From Rhynchopus sp. YZ270_cl-10 (Eukaryota > Euglenozoa > Diplonemea > Diplonemida > Diplonemidae): a DNA stretch of 64,000 bases. The translations under genes and the position numbers were made by a program. Shown piece by piece: positions 62,058-64,000 of this stretch (positions within the stretch are counted from its first letter, which is position 1; each line of letters begins with the position of its first letter). The notes under the pieces were generated by a model. It saw nothing but the letters and a program-made list of their open reading frames with translations, made no database searches and was not told the DNA's origin. The stretch is taken from positions 1,240,001 through 1,304,000 of the forward strand of contig OZ037878.1 in NCBI GenBank assembly GCA_964035575.1. The letters run 5' to 3'.

Positions 62058-64000
62058 ATGGTGCGGCGATGCGTGCCGACACCCCTTCGCACCCTTGTGG
62101 TTGCACTTCTCGCAGTGCAATCCCACAGCGTCATCTACTCGCAGTACACTCTTGACGGCCCTACTGCCGAAGACACGTTCGGCCTCACGAGCTCAGGCAA
62201 GACTCTCCTTGCAGGAACAGGGGACGACAAGATCTGCGGCAAGTCCTACAAAATGATGAACGGCGACTTCATCAACCTTGGCGCCTCCAACGGTGCACCC
62301 ACAGGCCACGTGGACTTCTCCCTCGCACATTACGTGAAGCCCATTAGCTTTGGAGGGCGTGCAGTGCAAACAATAGGCGCCACCTTTCAAGACGGCGGGG
62401 TAGTAGGGAATTGGGGTGCGTGGGTCACAGTTTCAGGTTCCGGTACACTGGGGATCAACACGCTTGCCTCTGCGAAGACAAGCAGCACACAGCTGGCGAT
62501 CGGGGTGTGGGCCTACGTCGTACTGACGTACAAGGCGTCTGACAACCTGTTTACATTGTACGTCGACTGCTTTCCCGTCATGAAAGCCACGATCGTGATG
62601 GACCTCAGGCAGAACGGGCGGTACGGTGGCATGGCAATAGGTGAGTACCACCTGGGCGGGTCGCCCTGGGGGCGTGGGGGTGACTACTTTGTGGACCACG
62701 TGAGCTTCGCGAATCACGTAGTCACCGACATGGACGAGCCAAAGCCGTCGTGTCTGCCGCCTTACGTGCTGTGCTCGAATGCGGGTTACTCCTGTCCGGC
62801 AACGTATCAGAAGAAGGTTGATGCGGATGACATCTACTGTGGGACTGGCTCTGTGGACTCGTGCACGGCGTTACGCTGCTGCGACGCGCTGTGCTCCTAT
62901 CACACCTGCAGCACCAACTATGCGAAAAAGTCTAGTTCTGCAACGATACTCTGCGGCGCCACAGGTGCGGAATGCTCCGATGCGATATGCTGTGACGCAA
63001 CCTGTGCAGCGTTGACGTGTTCCGCAGGTGCTGTCGCAATCGCATCACAGACCACCACAGCCTGTGGGGCCACCCTTGCCGCATGCAACGAACCCGACTG
63101 CTGCCAAGCCACGTGTGGTCTGCACACATGTTCCTCCGGTCGTGTAATGACGGATGACGACATTGTCTGCCCTGCCGCATCGCCGATGGTGTCCGGCTGC
63201 TCCGACACGCTCTGCTGTGACGCAACGTGCGCCCTCTACGACTGCACCATGGATGGTGGGTACGTCGCAAAGTCTGGTACCATTTCCTGCGGGACAAACC
63301 CAACATCCTGCACCAATGCCCTATGCTGCGATCCAACGTGTGTGTCGCACGCATGCTCTGCCAACAATGTGATGAAGAGTACACCAGCCTCGTTAGTCTG
63401 CACTTCAGGGTGCACAGAAACCTTCTGCTGTGACGAGACGTGCCTGGCACAGGACTGTGCGACGTTGTATAGTGGCTACCTCAACATTGTTCCTGCTGCT
63501 GGCATCACATGTGGTGCAATTGGTTCCTGTACGCAGAGTTCTTGTTGCATAGCAACATGTGCAACTCACTCATGCTCGAACCGGTACAGGTCAGGTTACA
63601 CATCGATCCTGTGCCCAGGCAGCGTTTGCACAGAGGACCTCTGCTGCGAGAACTACTGCGACGATGCCATGTTCTCCTGTGATACGGACTACTCCCTCCA
63701 GTCTGGCTATGCCAGTATCCTCTGTGGTGGTGGTTACACCTCCTGCACAAACGCTCTCTGCTGTGACGCAACGTGTGCGACACATGACTGTCTTGCAGAA
63801 GCAGGTTGGAGCACCTCGTCAACAGCAGTGACGACACAGTGTGGGAGCACACCTTCTGACTGTAGTTACGATCTGTGTTGTCTTGCACTGTGTTCAAATG
63901 CACTTGCGACGTGCACGAGTCCTACTTACAAGAAGATCGACATGCCTGAGATGACGCAATGCGGAAGTGGGACCACTGCAGAATGCACCACAGCAGCTTG
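62058..64000 (+). CDS. LamG / Cys-repeat surface protein, second paralogue (partial)
   Basis: Starts at the ATG matching 47756 and stays open to the window end (647 codons seen). Signal peptide VRRCVPTPLRTLVVALLAVQ, LamG-like domain with WAYVVLTYKASDNLFTLYVD and MDLRQNGRYGGMAIGEY, then six-cysteine modules (CCDATCAALTCSAGAVAIAS; CCQATCGLHTCSSGR; CCDPTCVSHACSANNV). The LamG part differs clearly from the first copy (several substitutions per line), while the Cys modules are almost identical to 49377-50400, which suggests gene conversion among Cys modules. Intact across the point where the first copy is shifted. Membrane part lies beyond the window. Same strand and about 4.9 kb after the end of the first copy. 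Likely cell-surface adhesin or receptor-like protein. Confidence 0.88.
   Translation, partial: MVRRCVPTPLRTLVVALLAVQSHSVIYSQYTLDGPTAEDTFGLTSSGKTLLAGTGDDKICGKSYKMMNGDFINLGASNGAPTGHVDFSLAHYVKPISFGGRAVQTIGATFQDGGVVGNWGAWVTVSGSGTLGINTLASAKTSSTQLAIGVWAYVVLTYKASDNLFTLYVDCFPVMKATIVMDLRQNGRYGGMAIGEYHLGGSPWGRGGDYFVDHVSFANHVVTDMDEPKPSCLPPYVLCSNAGYSCPATYQKKVDADDIYCGTGSVDSCTALRCCDALCSYHTCSTNYAKKSSSATILCGATGAECSDAICCDATCAALTCSAGAVAIASQTTTACGATLAACNEPDCCQATCGLHTCSSGRVMTDDDIVCPAASPMVSGCSDTLCCDATCALYDCTMDGGYVAKSGTISCGTNPTSCTNALCCDPTCVSHACSANNVMKSTPASLVCTSGCTETFCCDETCLAQDCATLYSGYLNIVPAAGITCGAIGSCTQSSCCIATCATHSCSNRYRSGYTSILCPGSVCTEDLCCENYCDDAMFSCDTDYSLQSGYASILCGGGYTSCTNALCCDATCATHDCLAEAGWSTSSTAVTTQCGSTPSDCSYDLCCLALCSNALATCTSPTYKKIDMPEMTQCGSGTTAECTTAA

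Overview
This 64 kb window is nuclear DNA of a protist. Evidence: spliceosomal introns that nearly all open with GTATG, secreted and membrane proteins with N-terminal signals, a biotin synthase with a presequence-like N-terminus, Get3 (cytosolic tail-anchored protein targeting), coiled-coil and IQ-type cytoskeletal proteins, and GC-rich exons in AT-rich, poly-T-rich spacers full of short repeats. Every gene I can support (about 14) lies on the + strand. Such one-way gene tracts, with pyrimidine runs ending in AG before several starts, are what euglenozoans (diplonemids, bodonids) show. That placement is an inference, and a dinoflagellate/perkinsid-type genome is not excluded.

Layout. 0-2.5 kb: simple repeats, then a TIP30/HTATIP2-like NAD(P)-binding protein. 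4.3-8.7 kb: a 411-bp cassette (possibly C/D snoRNAs) present twice, before a ubiquitin-like/LRR protein and before a membrane-anchored alpha carbonic anhydrase, with a Tc1/mariner-like MITE between. 9.0-10.3 kb: biotin synthase. 10.4-15.9 kb: no gene; a compound satellite with periods 7, 5 and 9 bp and a hAT-like MITE with perfect 8-bp target duplication. 15.9-18.3 kb: three-exon IQ-like protein. 18.5-28.1 kb: a 3162-residue coiled-coil protein with five near-identical blocks. 28.2-31.7 kb: spacer with a piggyBac-like (TTAA) element. 31.7-42.2 kb: a small spliced ORF, Get3 lacking the usual CXXC, a TPH-like coiled-coil protein, a METTL24-like methyltransferase, a single-pass membrane protein and another coiled-coil protein. 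42.4-47.5 kb: a large non-coding inverted-repeat element with 9-bp target duplication and a second element nested in it. 47.75-57.1 kb: a giant LamG / Cys-repeat / Thr-Pro stalk / multi-TM surface protein. 57.2-61.0 kb: repeat-rich spacer. From 62.06 kb to the window end: a second copy of the surface-protein gene, which also preserves the empty insertion site of the 5.1-kb element.

The most unusual signals are (1) families of 30-100 bp dispersed repeats that fold into hairpins, two of which occur only on the coding strand, with a compensatory base change in one stem; (2) the nested inverted element with its datable empty paralogous site; (3) the duplicated surface-protein gene, whose first copy carries a one-base shift; and (4) the duplicated putative snoRNA cassette. 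No transposase gene was found: every mobile element here looks non-autonomous. All calls are from reading the sequence; no database search was run.
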